In this document: positions 12,460 through 24,004 of the stretch, in pieces
Layout: each line of letters begins with the position of its first letter
Position numbering within the stretch: the first letter of the stretch is position 1
Assembly: GCA_900618795.1 (NCBI GenBank)
Contig: UYJD01000002.1
Span: forward strand, 124,001 to 188,000
Direction of reading: 5' to 3'
Source of the DNA: Cyanodermella asteris
Lineage: Eukaryota > Ascomycota > Lecanoromycetes > Ostropales > Stictidaceae
DNA length: 64,000 nt
Made by a program: the position numbers and the translations under genes
Notes under the pieces: model-generated
Told to the model about the DNA's origin: nothing
Databases searched by the model: none
The model's input: the letters and a program-made list of their open reading frames with translations, nothing else

Positions 12460-13323
12460 CTCTTGGGGGCCTTGCGGCGCCAAGATCTCTGCCTTGTAGA
12501 TCAGAAGAGGGCGATAATCCGACGAAGCTACAGGAAGTCGTCAGTCACGATTTCTATCGCCTTACAGGCCTGGTTGCTTTTCCCTGAATGTACGCGGTAG
12601 CCCGACGCGCTCGGAAGGAATAGTCCGCCTTGCCCGACAGGACTTCGAATCTCACAGCAAGGGCATCCTCGTGTAGCATACCTGTTCAGACAGAGACATT
12701 TATATCAGGCCTGAGGGAGGTGAATACTTGATTGATCGCATCGATCGCATTAATCATCCAAGCCACACAAGCTCGGAGAATGAGTGCATCCACACGAGCA
12801 AAAGCCACAGCAATGCATGGATCAAACGATCCTGCCAGAAACTTCCTTTGGTTGACTTGTCAATTGATGAGTCAACTTTCTGGATTTTGCAACGAGTTGA
12901 AACTCAGATGAGGCTTGCGGTGAAATCAGTCGCTTGTAACTTAACACAGACTCACTAATTTCTCAATGCTCAATTGCAAAACGCGAAAGAATACTAATTG
13001 ACGTGAACTACGAACACCATGCTCTGTGACGTTCACAGTAGTCCTCTTGTAAAGTCAATAAACCTTTCACGGCAAGTGAAAAGTCCCATGATCCTCTTCT
13101 CAACATGTCGAGTGGTGCAGTATCCCTTCTTTCAATTCTCCAGATGCTGAACGGCTGAGCTCAATCCCGCCCGCCCCGCGCAAGTCCCCGCCGGCGCGTC
13201 TTCCCTCACCAACTCAATTTCCTCACGCGTCACCCACGAGGTCACCTCCCACTAAACCCAACTCCCATCCTCCTCACCACAAATCTCCCGGCACCATACC
13301 TCTCTGGCTCTCCACCCCTCGCC
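12460..13323. promoter_or_regulatory. Divergent intergenic region with a possible missed 5' exon
   Basis: This separates the minus-strand acetyltransferase from plus-strand nse1. An ATG at 12679 (minus) opens 38 coding-looking codons up to a GTAAGG at about 12565, and the frame just before the acetyltransferase ATG is also open and protein-like. The obvious 38-nt splice between them is too short and out of phase, so I did not join them. The part from 12720 to 13100 is AT-richer. The CT-rich stretch at 13140-13320 looks like the nse1 core promoter and leader. Confidence 0.45.
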
Positions 13324-14382
13324 ATGTCCGACGACACCTCCTGGAACGACACCCACCGCACCCTCCTCCAAGCCGTCATTGCGCGCGGCACCCTCACCTC
13401 CACCACCTTCCCCGCCCTCTGGTCCAGCATCCTGTCCGCGCACACCCGACGGTCCATCCCCGCCTCCTCAATCACCGAAGACGACTTCGACGCGGCCATC
13501 ACCCGTCTCTCCTCCGCGATCGCGCCCTTCGACTACGAGATCCGGTCTAGCATCCACCAACGGACACGAGAGAAGGTGTATGCGTTCATCAATGCGAGCT
13601 CCGACGGGCTGACGCAGACGGCCACGGGGTTCAACATCGACGAGATGGGATTCGTCAAACGGGTGCTGGATCGGATGTTCGAGGGTGCGGGACAAGGGGG
13701 CACGAGGAGGGAGGTGTATGCGGTTACGGGGACGCAGGCTCTGCAGGTTTGCAAGCCGCCTGCGGCGAGGGAGGGTCAGGGCGCAAGCACACAGCAGTCG
13801 AATGGGAATGGGAATGGGAATGCGAACGGAGCGAATACGCAGGGTGGCGGAGGGACTGCCGGTGCTGCGAACGGGATTACGATGAGCAATGGGGAGGCGG
13901 TGTTGAAGGCGCTCGTGGCGCAAGGGTGGTTCGAGTGCAGTAGGAAGGGCTTCTATTCCTTGTCTCCACGGGCGCTGATGGAGTTGCGCGGCTGGTTGAT
14001 CGAGACGTACAACGATGCGGACGACAGTGAGGAAGAGGATGGGGATGAGGAGTCGCGGCTCGCTGCGCAGCCCATCAAGATGTGTCAGGCGTGTCGCGAG
14101 ATTGTGACGGTGGGGGAACGGTGTGCGGATAAGGTATGTCCGGTGAGGTTGCATGAGTTTTGCACGGAGAGGCTCTTTCGTGTGCTGAAAAGCACCAAGT
14201 GTCCGAGGTGTGAACGGGATTGGGAGGGCCATGGGGTGGTGGGGGAGAAGGCGGCACAGGCGACTGTGAGGAGGAGTACCGGGCAGGTCTCGACGACAGC
14301 GGCGGCGAGAGGGGGGAGGAATATGCAGGTGGATGGTGGTGAAGATGAGGATGAGGATGAGGATGGAGAGGCTTTCCGATGA
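13324..14382 (+). CDS. nse1: Nse1, RING-like subunit of the SMC5-SMC6 complex
   Basis: An intronless ORF of 352 residues in a good ATG context. The N-terminal two-thirds has the winged-helix pattern of Nse1 (HRTLLQAVIARGTLTS; later SRKGFYSLSPRALMELRGWL). The C-terminal variant RING starts CQACREIV and continues with CxxxVCPVRLHEFCTERLF and CPRCERDW, giving the Cys/His ligands of the NH-RING family. A low-complexity linker encoded by AATGGG repeats (about 13799-13835, Asn-Gly run) lies between the winged-helix regions, and an Asp/Glu tail ends the protein. Known Nse1 partners with Nse3 and Nse4 and supports ubiquitin ligase activity in DNA repair in the nucleus. Confidence 0.9.
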   Translation: MSDDTSWNDTHRTLLQAVIARGTLTSTTFPALWSSILSAHTRRSIPASSITEDDFDAAITRLSSAIAPFDYEIRSSIHQRTREKVYAFINASSDGLTQTATGFNIDEMGFVKRVLDRMFEGAGQGGTRREVYAVTGTQALQVCKPPAAREGQGASTQQSNGNGNGNANGANTQGGGGTAGAANGITMSNGEAVLKALVAQGWFECSRKGFYSLSPRALMELRGWLIETYNDADDSEEEDGDEESRLAAQPIKMCQACREIVTVGERCADKVCPVRLHEFCTERLFRVLKSTKCPRCERDWEGHGVVGEKAAQATVRRSTGQVSTTAAARGGRNMQVDGGEDEDEDEDGEAFR

Positions 14383-14712
14383 GTGCGTCAATTGCTCACG
14401 ACTGACGGTTCGACTAGAGGCCACAAAATACTTTGGATGTCTTTGTATTACTAGGCTGAAGAGCATGATACCCCACGAATGATGACTCTTGAGCGCAGAA
14501 ATGGCTCTGCAAAGAAGACTTGACGCCTTCTATACTCCCATTTTCCAAGACATGTTCTGCCGATCGTTGACACTGTGCCTTGCACCCTGAATCCCCGCTC
14601 GAACGAACATTTTCTCCAGTCATTCGGCCTCTCAAGCCTGTTCAGGTCGCTCGTGATACCGTTCTCGCCCTCTAACAGACTCGACCTCTGATGCGATGAA
14701 CGAATACACATC
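14383..14712. other. Convergent 3' region between nse1 and sec28
   Basis: A 330-base stretch holding both 3' ends. No gene seen. Confidence 0.5.
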
Positions 14713-15618
14713 TTAAGCTGCAACCTTGGCGGCATATTTACTTGCCGCTTGGTCGAACAGATCACCCTTCTCCTTGATATCTGCGAGCAAAGGATGCTCC
14801 GGCTTGGCCTTCTGCAGTTTCTGCGTAAACTCGTCGGTGCTTCTCGCGCTCAATGTGTTCAGGACAACGCTGTTCGCCAACGCATCAGCATCACCCTCCG
14901 CCTCCTGGAGGTGTTTCGAGAGAGCAGCCTCGGCTTCAGGCAGCCTGCCAAGATGCAATTCAGCAATAGCTTGCGGAACTGGCATCTCCTCAAATTCGTA
15001 GAAAGCTTGTTGGTATCGATCTCCTCCCAGTCGCAAGCCCACCCACGACTCAGTAATGTTGATGAGCAGACTGTCCTGCGCCCATTTCCTTGCTGCTTGG
15101 ACCTCCTTCAACGCCAGATCCGTCCGGTTCTGCGACAGGTGAATCTGGACAATGACAGCAACTGCTTCGAGGCTGCCCTGGTGCTTCGAAAGTAGCGCCA
15201 ATGCCTCCTCGGTCTTGCCAGCTGCTGCCAGGACTGTACCCGCAATAACCTGCACGTATGGGACCTCACTTGACGACTCGGCCAGCTTCTCCGCCTCCGC
15301 GACACCGGCGTCGTGTTTCCCTGAGGTATATGTGGCCAATGCTCTTACTGCGGCGATCTCTGGTTTGGAAGCATCGCCTTTGGTTGCGGACAGGACTTTG
15401 TCGGCTTGGCCCAATGCTATCTGTGCTCGTAATTGCAGTATGCGCGCGGGCAATTGTGCTTCTGTGCTGACGGAGGAAGGATCGAATTCGAGGACTTTTG
15501 AGTATTGTGCGTGGTGGTAGTCATTGTGAATTGTCATGAGCTCTGGGAATTGTCAGCGTGTTTGCGCCACGTAGAGTGTTGCATACTGCATACCTCCTTC
15601 AGAGAGTGAGATGTCCAT
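14713..15618 (-). CDS. sec28: Epsilon subunit of the COPI coat
   Basis: A short first exon, 15618-15594 (MDISLSEG), is spliced over a 51-nt intron to 15542-14713; the frame continues as GELMTIHNDYHHAQY, and the product is 284 residues. The protein is all-helical with TPR-like pairs throughout, including ALATYTSGKHDAGVAEAEKL, an AAAGKTEEALALL turn and GRLPEAEAALSKHLQ. The closing HPLLADIKEKGDLFDQAASKY is characteristic of epsilon-COP. Length agrees with yeast Sec28 (296) and mammalian COPE (308). It stabilises alpha-COP in the Golgi-to-ER vesicle coat. It is divergently transcribed from the Psd2 gene. Confidence 0.9.
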
Positions 15619-16329
15619 GTTGGCGGTTCGTGGAGGTTGAAGGTGTCTGCCAAGGGCACAGACACAGAGAGCTGTCTGAAGAGTCGGTGTCACGGACGGA
15701 TTGGGAAAGGTGGTCTCTGGCTGCGTGTCTCGAAACACGGACTGGGATGGGTGAGGCGGAGTCGAGGGCAGGCCGACGGGATAGGGCTGCTTCTCCGCCA
15801 AAGTCTAGATGGTGTATGCGGCTTACTGCAGTGCTGTGCTGCAAGTTATTATGCTAGGCGGGGCAAGAGCGACTGGCATCGCGGGATCGAGGCGCCAAGT
15901 CTCCAAATCGGCGAGCTCTTCTCAGCTCACCCACTTTTATATGGCGCTCTCGTGCCTCTGCCCCATTCCTGCGCCTCTCGACTCCCTCTCCTATGTCCCC
16001 TACGCTCTGTTACAACCTCCGTTGCTTGCTGTCTGACCCGTCTGCATTGTTTGAAACAGGGATCGCCCCCTGAAAGGGCCAATTGAGCGCTGCCTTGCTC
16101 ACTGAAGCACTGCCCGCCCATGACGAAAGCTGACTTTCCCGCAGCTTGATTCCAATCCTTTCCAGCTCAGCCTTGCGTTGCTCACTTGCACCAGTGCTAC
16201 CGGTTCTGTTTTCAGCTTCCGTCTCCCTGGATAAAGCTGCCTCTTCCGTCTCTACAGCTTCCATTCTCCCTCCTCCCTGTCGATAGGCTTAAGTCGTCAT
16301 ATACGAGGTCGAGGGCACTTATCTACGCC
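15619..16329. promoter_or_regulatory. Divergent promoter between sec28 and psd2
   Basis: 711 bases separate the two ATGs. The segment 15960-16290 is rich in CT, as is usual for leaders of fungal genes. The psd2 frame is open back to 16186 but has no ATG before 16330. Confidence 0.5.
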
Positions 16330-19300
16330 ATGGTTCGCATTATCCCTCAGCGTCTCAAAAGTAACAATGGGAGCCAAACTGCCAGTAGGGCCTCAAGTCC
16401 CATGCGCGGCTCTGCCTCGACTCTCGTCTTGCGGACAACTGTTGTAAGCGGCAGAAACCTTGCGCCAAAGGACAAGAGCGGGACGAGCGATCCATATTTG
16501 GTTGTCACTCTCGGAGACACGCGACAGTCCACTTCTCCTATTTCCAAGACTTTGAATCCTGTTTGGGACACCACGTTTGATTTGCCGATCAATGGACCCC
16601 AATGTCTGTTGCTCGAGGCTGTTTGTTGGGACAAGGACCGGTTTGGCAAGGATTACATGGGCACTTTCGAGGTGATTGTTGAAGAGCTGTTCGCTTCCGA
16701 GAACACAACTCCACCACCACAATGGTACACTCTAGAGTCGAGACCAATGGGCAAGAAGGGCAAGACTGAGCAGGTCTCGGGCGAGATCCAGCTGAGATTT
16801 GAACTGGTTGATACCGCAAACTCCTCGGCGACTCCAGAGGCCGTTCTGCACAAGTTCATGGCCGTCACGGGTGACTCGAGCAACTCGTCAGAGGAGGTAT
16901 TTGCAGAGGACAACAGGCTGACTCCTTCCCAAAGTAACGCGAGCCTGTTGGACGATGAAGATGAGGAGACTGAAGTGCCAACCTCTGATGAGGCTGATTC
17001 GGCGGCGGCGCCTCCAGAGGTGCTTGAGAAGCGACGCCGGAAGAAGAAGCTGCGGCTGCTGAGACGTAAGGCCAAGTCCCTGGCCTCATACGAGTTTGGA
17101 GCTTCCTCGTGCGTCGGTATTGTTTATCTGGAGATTGCCAAAATTACCGACCTCCCACCCGAGCGCAATGCCACCAGAACATCATTCGACATGGATCCAT
17201 TTGTAGTGGCTTCTTTGGGTCGGAAGACCTACCGTACGAGGATCATCAATCACAACTTGAACCCAGTGTTCAACGAGAAGATGGTATTCCAGGTCATGAA
17301 ACACGAACAAGCTTATTCGATGCAATTTTCGGTCGTTGACAGAGACAAGTTGTCCGGCAATGACTTTGTGGGGACATGCACTCTACCGCTGGCGACCTTC
17401 ATCGAAGCCGCGCCTCAGGCAGACCCAACCACGGGTCTGTATGCCTTCCGTGACCAACCGGATGCTCCGGCCGCCACCCCGACTACAAGCAAATCCAAAT
17501 TCAGATTACCGTTATCTCGATCTTCCTCCTCGCAAAGCCTCAAGCAGGGCCGGCCGACTGCAGGTTCTCGCCAGCCTACGGGCACAACACCGTCCATCAA
17601 CCTCAATCCGCCCGCCGAAACGAATATCCAGCCAGATGCTATTTCCGCGGCGACCAATAACCCCACCGCCATGACGCCATTGACCCTGAACACAGCGAAC
17701 AGCAACGATAACGGCAACGGTAATTCTGTGCCGGCCACGATCAGTGAAGAAGCCATGACGCCCTCGTCAGAAGACCCTGACTTCAAATCATATACTATCA
17801 CTGTTAACCTGAAGAACAAGGAGAAGTGGTCGGAGAAACACAACACCCAACTCCACATTCGCGCCAAGTACTTACCTTACAACGCCTTGATTCAGCAGTT
17901 CTTCAGAGCGATGCTCAAGTCATACGATGCTGACGAAAGTGGCAGCATCAGCAAAGTCGAATTGACCACCATGCTCGACACTTTGGGATCCACACTGAAG
18001 GATGAGACCATTGACGGGTTCTATCAAAAACATGCTAGCCCAGATGGCACAGTTCCTGAAGAGCTTCCCATCGACAAACTGATCACCCTGCTTGAGGAAG
18101 AGCTCAAGCGTCATGACAGAAAGCCGAGTGGGACTGGAGATCGCATCGCCCGTATGCTCAAGCGATCTGGCACCGACAGCTCAGCCGATGATGGCCCCAC
18201 ACAGCCGGTTGACCCAACTGCTGCCGCTGTCCCTGGCGCGCCCTCGAACCAAGACCCGACCAGCACCGAGGTTCCGGCTATAAAGACCGACTTCCACGGA
18301 GAAGCTGGCGAGAATGCAGAACTCCTACCAGAAGACGACCTAATCGACGAAAGAGGCGAAGAGCACGTCATTGAAATCCGCGAATGCCCAATCTGCCACC
18401 AGCCTCGTCTCAACAAGCGTACCGACTCGGATATCATCGCTCATATTGCAACTTGCGCGAGCTCAGACTGGAGACAGGTGAACAACATTGTCATGGCCGG
18501 CTTTGTAACCTCGAGCCAAGCACAGAGGAAATGGTATTCCAAAGTCATCAACAAGGTGTCATATGGAGGCTACAAGCTTGGTGCAAACTCAGCCAACATC
18601 CTCGTCCAAGACCGAATGACTGGCCAGATCAACGAAGAACGTATGAGTGTGTATGTGAGACTGGGCATACGATTGCTCTACAAAGGACTTCAGACACGTG
18701 ACATGGAAACTAAAAGGATCCGAAAGCTGTTGAAGTCGCTCAGTATCAAGCAGGGCAAGAAGTACGATGACCCGGCTTCGGCCCGCGAGATCGATGGCTT
18801 CATTGCTTTCCACAAGCTTGACATGACCGAGGTTTTGAAGCCAAACAGCGAATTTAAGAATTTCAATCAGTTCTTCTATCGCGAACTGAAGCCAGGAGCG
18901 CGCCCTTGTTCAGCACCAGACAACCCAAAGGTCATTGTCTCGCCCGCAGATTGCAGAAGTGTGGTCTTTAACAAAATCGACGATGCGACAAAGATTTGGA
19001 TCAAGGGCAGGCAATTCTCAATCAAACGATTGCTCGGCGACGCATACCCCCAAGACGTCTCTCGATACAACGGTGGAGCTCTCGGTATCATGCGTTTGGC
19101 TCCCCAAGACTACCATCGTTTCCACATTCCCGTGGATGGCGTCATGGACGAGCCAAAGCTCATCGCTGGAGAATACTATACTGTCAACCCAATGGCTATC
19201 CGCTCTGCTCTGGATGTGTATGGTGAGAATGTCCGTGTGATTGTCCCGATCGATTCGGTGGCGCACAAGCGTGTCACTGTCGTCTGTGTGGGCGCCATGA

Positions 19301-19687
19301 TGGTTGGCAGCACTGTCATCACTCGGAAGGCCGGCGAGAACGTCAAACGTGCGGAGGAACTGGGCTACTTCAAGTTTGGTGGCAGTACTTTGATCGTCCT
19401 GTTCGAGCCGGGTGTCATGAAGTTCGATGATGATCTGATTGACAACTCGAATGGTGCACTGGAAACTCTGGTAAGCCCTCTATGTCGAAGCTTCACTTAC
19501 TTCATACTAACTGCAGCAGATTCGTGTCGGCATGTCAATCGGTCACTCGCCTGAGCAGCCACAGCACACACCAGACATGAAGAAGGACGAGAAGAACATT
19601 ACCATGGCCGACAGACAGGAAGCCAAACGCCGCATCGAAGGTAGCTTGGCTCCTGAAGCAAAGGGCGGCCCACGGATCATGAAGTAG
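16330..19687 (+). CDS. psd2: Phosphatidylserine decarboxylase 2 with two C2 domains and an EF-hand
   Basis: Exon 16330-19470 joins 19520-19687 across a 49-nt intron (CTAAC branch), giving 1102 residues. The first ATG is at 16330. Domains in order: C2 around residues 30-140 (DPYLVVTLGD); an acidic linker and basic RRRKKKLRLLRRK; a second C2 around 255-365 (DMDPFVVASLG); an EF-hand with DADESGSISKVEL starting near 533; a zinc-finger-like CPICHQPRLN...HIATC near 685-705; then the decarboxylase domain. The self-cleavage motif GGST lies near residues 1017-1020; Ser becomes the pyruvoyl cofactor in this family. The enzyme turns phosphatidylserine into phosphatidylethanolamine in endosomal/Golgi membranes, with the C2 domains for membrane recruitment. 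The small second exon (IRVGMSIGHSP...) completes the C-terminus. Confidence 0.95.
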
Positions 19688-20481
19688 ATTAACGATTGAC
19701 AACAATCCTCCCTGGGTGGAGAGTGCATACAACGCGGATGATACAGATGTCTCACGACTGAACGAGAAGCCATGATCTGGACAAAAAAAAGGCGCGTGAT
19801 TATCAGTAGGTAGCAAATCGGTAGAAACTGTTCTCAGTCCAAAAGCTCGTCGCCTGTGTACGTGTATGATTCTGGATGCAACTCGGCCCAAAGCCGATGC
19901 GACAAACCGACGGTGGCGACTCTAGATAACACTAGTCATGCTGCGCGATGCTTGCCCTTTGGCACACCAGTGGTGTGTTGGAGACGAGAATCGAGCAAGT
20001 CGCGATCTGGGAGGCTAGCAAAAGTGACGATGCTCACGTGACCAGTACAAAACGCCAAGACGTAAACAACCGGCCCGCCCATCAAGCACGCTCTCCAGCT
20101 TCAAGGAATCAAGAACCGCCTCACTCAAGCGCAAACAAGCATCTCCTAACCCAAGCAACGGTCGCAAACCTCATCATCCAGTTCGCGTCGGCCTCAACTC
20201 GCCCTCACCACCTCATTGAGCCCAGCACCCAATTTGCGCCCGTCTCCCCGCTCCATCAAGGAAACCACCCGAGCAACGCGAAGCCGCTCCCGTCTCCACC
20301 CCGAATATCGCGTGCAAACAACCAGCGCCCACCCCCGTCGCATCGCATATATTCCTCACCTGTTCCCTACGAACCTCTTTTCCCCGCCAGAGCGTGCTTG
20401 GGGCTTTGGGTCACACATGCCTCGATGCTGACTCTCGCGCGCACGCCGCTAGCTCCCCTGGTGACGAACACGCACTACGCG
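19688..20481. promoter_or_regulatory. Intergenic upstream of dsn1
   Basis: 794 bases between psd2 and the chosen dsn1 ATG. The dsn1 frame is open upstream, but that part (Pro/Ser/His-rich, no conserved motifs) reads like CT-rich leader DNA. Nothing else seen. Confidence 0.4.
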
Positions 20482-22341
20482 ATGAGCGGCGCCGATGGCG
20501 ATGGACGCAGGCGCAGTACTAGGCGGACCAGCACGCGTTTGACCGAGAAGGGAAATGATGCTGGAGCATCTTTGGTGGCGGATATGAATGGCGATGCGAT
20601 AACGGCGACGACGCGTGGAAAGACTTCGGCAGCGACCAAGAGGAAGAAAGATTATGATGAGGAGGATGATGGGTTTCTGTTCAAGAGGACAAAAGCTACG
20701 AAGAAGGCGAAGACGGCTGCGAAAGTACCCGAGTCGGTTGTGGAGGAGAGGGAAGAGCAGGCGCTGCCAGTCAAGAAACGAGGGAGATCGAGGCTAGATG
20801 AGGGTGAAGGATTTAACGATCGGGAGCAAAACCATGACGCTGTATCTGGGAAACGAAGCGCAAGAGTCGACAAGAAGGAAGCCGAACCTGCGCCCCTTGA
20901 CATCAAGAAGAAGCGCAAATCGAAAGCAAAATCTCCAGAGCGAGACTTGATACCAACAGAAGACGACACCAATGGCCGAGGGCGCTCACGACACGCAGCA
21001 GGAGGTTCAGGAACCACCCCAGTCGCCTTCTCACAAGCCACCACGACAACGAAAGTGACCCTTCCCTTCGCCGACACCCCCATAATACGTCGAAACCAAG
21101 AGATGCGCCGCCAAACCCAAGGCTCCCGGCGCTCTTCCCTGGGCAACCGCGGGCGAAGAGCGAGCAGCCTCATCGACGGCGGCCGCTCCAGCGCCCTGCC
21201 CCACGACCATGTCGAAAGCGCAGAATTCTTCAAACACATCGAAGCCGGTCTGCCGGAACCAAGGCGGATGCGACAGCTACTCACCTGGTGCGCGACGCGC
21301 GCGCTGAGTGACAAGAATAAAAAGGTACAGAATGCTAATAGCAGGGATGCGCCGGTTCGGCTTGCGGCGAGGGAGATTCAGCAGCAAATACTGAAGGATT
21401 TTGGGGTGAGGAGCGAGATGTCGGATTGGTTTGGACGGGAGGAGACGAGTAGAGAGATGGATCGGGGCCCGTTGGTGAAGAAGCCGAATCCGAAGAATGT
21501 GGCGAATGAGGCGAAGATCAAGGAATTGGAACTGCAGTTGCAGAGGTGAGTTCTGGCCCCGTTTGAGCTTCGAGAATGGTGTGTTTGAGGTCTCGGCCGC
21601 GGATTGGACAGGTGTCGGCGTTGGGCTCCGCAAGGTGTCTGCTCTGCCATATATTCGCTACAGATCGGCATGTTAGTTCTCAAGTGGGTGACCACATGGG
21701 AATCGACTCCGATGTCCAGCCACATACAAAGTATATGCCATCCGATCCTGTAGCTATCGGATGGCATATACTCTGGCTGGTGCATGTTCGAACGGCAGAG
21801 CGGACAGGCAGCACGGCTCCTTATTGGTCCGAATCCAACAAGGCTGACCACGAAACACCAAGCCACAAACCTCACAAGAACGATTCGCTAACACGCTCCC
21901 AGATTAAAAACAGAACGAGAAACATGGGAAAGGCTCCTTCGCCCACCAATCAAAGCGCCCCTCCTCCCCTCAACACCCTCCAACAAGCCTCTCGACCTCA
22001 CCACCCTCCAGCCCTCTCTTCTCACGGCCTCCAACGCATCTATCCTCGACAAACTCCGCTCCCTCCAAATCCAACCAGCACCCCAGTTGCAACAGCAGAC
22101 TAAAGCTCGGCTCGATGCTGCAACGACAGACCTCGAGTTCCAGACCGATGCACTGGCCGACAACGTACATATCCTCGGCCAGTACAGGAGTGCTGCTGAG
22201 AGGGTGGCGACCAAGGTCCTGGCTGATGCAGCGACGGCACTGGAGGTGCGGAGTCGGAAGGAGAGGGAGAGGTCGGGGACTGATGAGGTGGGTGTGCGGG
22301 ACGTGCTACGGGGGCTGAGCAGAGTTGAGCCGAGGGAATGA
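20482..22341 (+). CDS. dsn1: Dsn1/Mis13 kinetochore protein (Mis12/MIND complex)
   Basis: Exon 20482-21545 joins 21903-22341 across an unusually long 357-nt intron (GTGAGT donor, CCCAG acceptor) to give 500 residues. I took MSGADGDG as the start; an in-frame ATG about 19 codons upstream is possible. The N-terminus is disordered and basic with NLS-like KKKRKSK. The conserved region includes DTPIIRRNQEMRRQ and GSRRSSLGNRGRRASSLIDG; these RRxS sites match the Aurora B motif that regulates inner-kinetochore binding in known Dsn1 proteins. It continues with LPHDHVESAEFFKHIE and LPEPRRMRQLLTWCATRAL, then a coiled coil running over the splice site and a helical C-terminus. It acts at the kinetochore linking CENP-C/T to Ndc80. 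Confidence 0.92.
21716..21780. repeat. Perfect 17-bp inverted repeat (hairpin) inside the dsn1 intron
   Basis: Arms 21730-21746 (AGTATATGCCATCCGAT) and 21756-21772 are exact reverse complements around a 9-base loop. A second pair, CCAGCCA (21716-21722) and TGGCTGG (21774-21780), flanks the stem with a 7-base against a 1-base interruption. GCATGTT occurs as a direct copy on both sides. The remaining intron has no coding character. It could be a small MITE-like insertion or a structured intronic element. Confidence 0.8.
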
Positions 22342-24004
22342 GTGGAAAGCGCAGCTCGGTTCTTGAAGACCGTTTTTGGGATGGAATGAGGATCTTATGA
22401 CATGTTTCATGACTCGAGCGTTTTTGTTGTTGCATGGCTTGTTGTGGTCGGTCTTCTCGATTTGATTGGGTTGGGTTCTGCGAGTAAGGCGCTTGTGGTG
22501 CTCTGAGCCTGGTCAATGCTGGCGAGGCTGTCTACTCTTGGAAAGATACCAATTTGCATTATGGCGTTTTCGTCTTCGCGCGATGGTTGCGACCAAAGTG
22601 TATGCAGAATAAGAAGATCGAGGACGTTGACGAGAAAGAAACAACAACAATGTTGATGTGAATCCGAGCCGAGTTTTGTCCAATACTTGCAAACATGGTA
22701 CGCCGCCTCTCTTTTGTGTTTTTGCTCCTTTTTTTTAGTTGTTGTGCACAACTTTGTGCGCAAGGTTCTGAAGACTTGCAAATACCTCATCTATGTTTCT
22801 GCGTCGAGTCGAGGACGCGCAGGCGCGAATCTGCGAGACGGCTATCGCCGAGTCGGGCTGTGCCCTTGAAGCGTTTCACGCGGATGCGTTTGGCGAGCAG
22901 AAAGAAGGCATGGTGGTTGAACTCGCCGATGTTCTCGCATGAAGTCATTTTGTGGCTACGACGCCGGACGTCGAACCAGACAGCTACCTTGCCTAGCTGA
23001 ATATTCCGCGGTATAAGCAGGCAAGTATGCATCTCGATACTCATTCAGGTGTTTGTTAAGTACTCAGTCGTCTACATCATCGTGTACTCAGTCGTGTGCC
23101 CGGTCATGTACTCGGTCATGTACGCAATTTTGTATTCAATTTGGTACTCAACTCAATACTCAGCCAGATGCCTAGTCAGATGCTTAGCTGGCTACGGCTC
23201 CAAGTACTATGCTAACTACGTAGCCAAGGAACTGATATCGAGCTCATTACTTTGCACGACTTGAATGTGCTGGTTGCTGAGTGAACCTGACGAAGCAATC
23301 AGCACAACGCAATGTGCAACTCCGCCAGCTCATCGGAGTATCACGATTGAGCATCATCAACCAGCAACCCGCTTCATCCATGGGAGTATAAGAGGCAGCA
23401 TCCATAGTCTAATATCTCATTATTGTTCTTCATTAGTGACCTCTCCAGCCGTCGTCGGTGCTTCCCTCTGGCAGCTGGGCAGTCGTCGTTTCTATTATGT
23501 ATGAGACATTGTCTGATGGACTCAAATTATGGACCATGTCCGCCGCCTTCTGTTTCCTTCTGTGACTGAATGGGACCCTTTGGTGGCGTCATTTCCTTTT
23601 GTGGAAACTTGCTCGATTGAGCTCGCTCTCCAAGCTCGAGGCTCACCGCCGCCCGTGAGTGGGTCTTGGTAAGTTGTTGCGAATGACCTCCTTCCTTCCT
23701 TCCTTCCTCGCTCACTGACAATGCAATTTCAGAGACCGAGATGACGCCTCCGGGTAATTGCCATGACAATAGGAAGCTAGGCTGCCACCGGTGCATGTCC
23801 TCTTCCATTGTTGCCGCTCGATCATAAGAAGGCCACGCTTCCACTCTTGGCCTCTTTCTCCCCTCTTCTCCTTAGCCACGAGATCACAGCCTTTCCAGAT
23901 TTCTCCAGCTATCCTAGTCCCTTCAGCCACCACCACAGTCCTTCTCACGATCAACACATTCATTCCTTCGGAATACTCTCCTTTTTCGACGATCGTCCAT
24001 CGAC
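22342..24004. other. Intergenic between dsn1 and a secreted protein gene
   Basis: No gene supported. It holds the 12-bp tandem repeat described separately and a CTTC-rich run near 23691-23708. Just before 24005 there is a pyrimidine-rich leader (CTCTCCTTTTTCGACGATCGTCC). Confidence 0.5.
23061..23228 (+). repeat. Degenerate 12-bp tandem repeat, 14 units
   Basis: The 168 bases divide exactly into fourteen 12-base units with consensus near TACTCAGTCATG; nearly all start TAC or TGC. No unit carries an insertion or deletion. Because the period is a multiple of three, one frame stays open and reads as a tetrapeptide repeat (YSVV, YIIV, YSVM, YSIW, YSTQ and so on), but this frame starts only from a GTG and has no partner exon, so I list it as a repeat and not a gene. 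Confidence 0.8.

Noticed and set aside
13468-14466. Minus-strand frame of 332 codons opposite nse1
   Set aside because: Antisense shadow of a conserved, intronless gene; Arg/His/Pro-rich composition with no motifs.
23049-23264. Possible small gene over the 12-bp repeat
   Set aside because: The frame starts at a GTG and ends shortly after the repeat, with no signal peptide, partner exon or promoter context. Kept as a repeat only.
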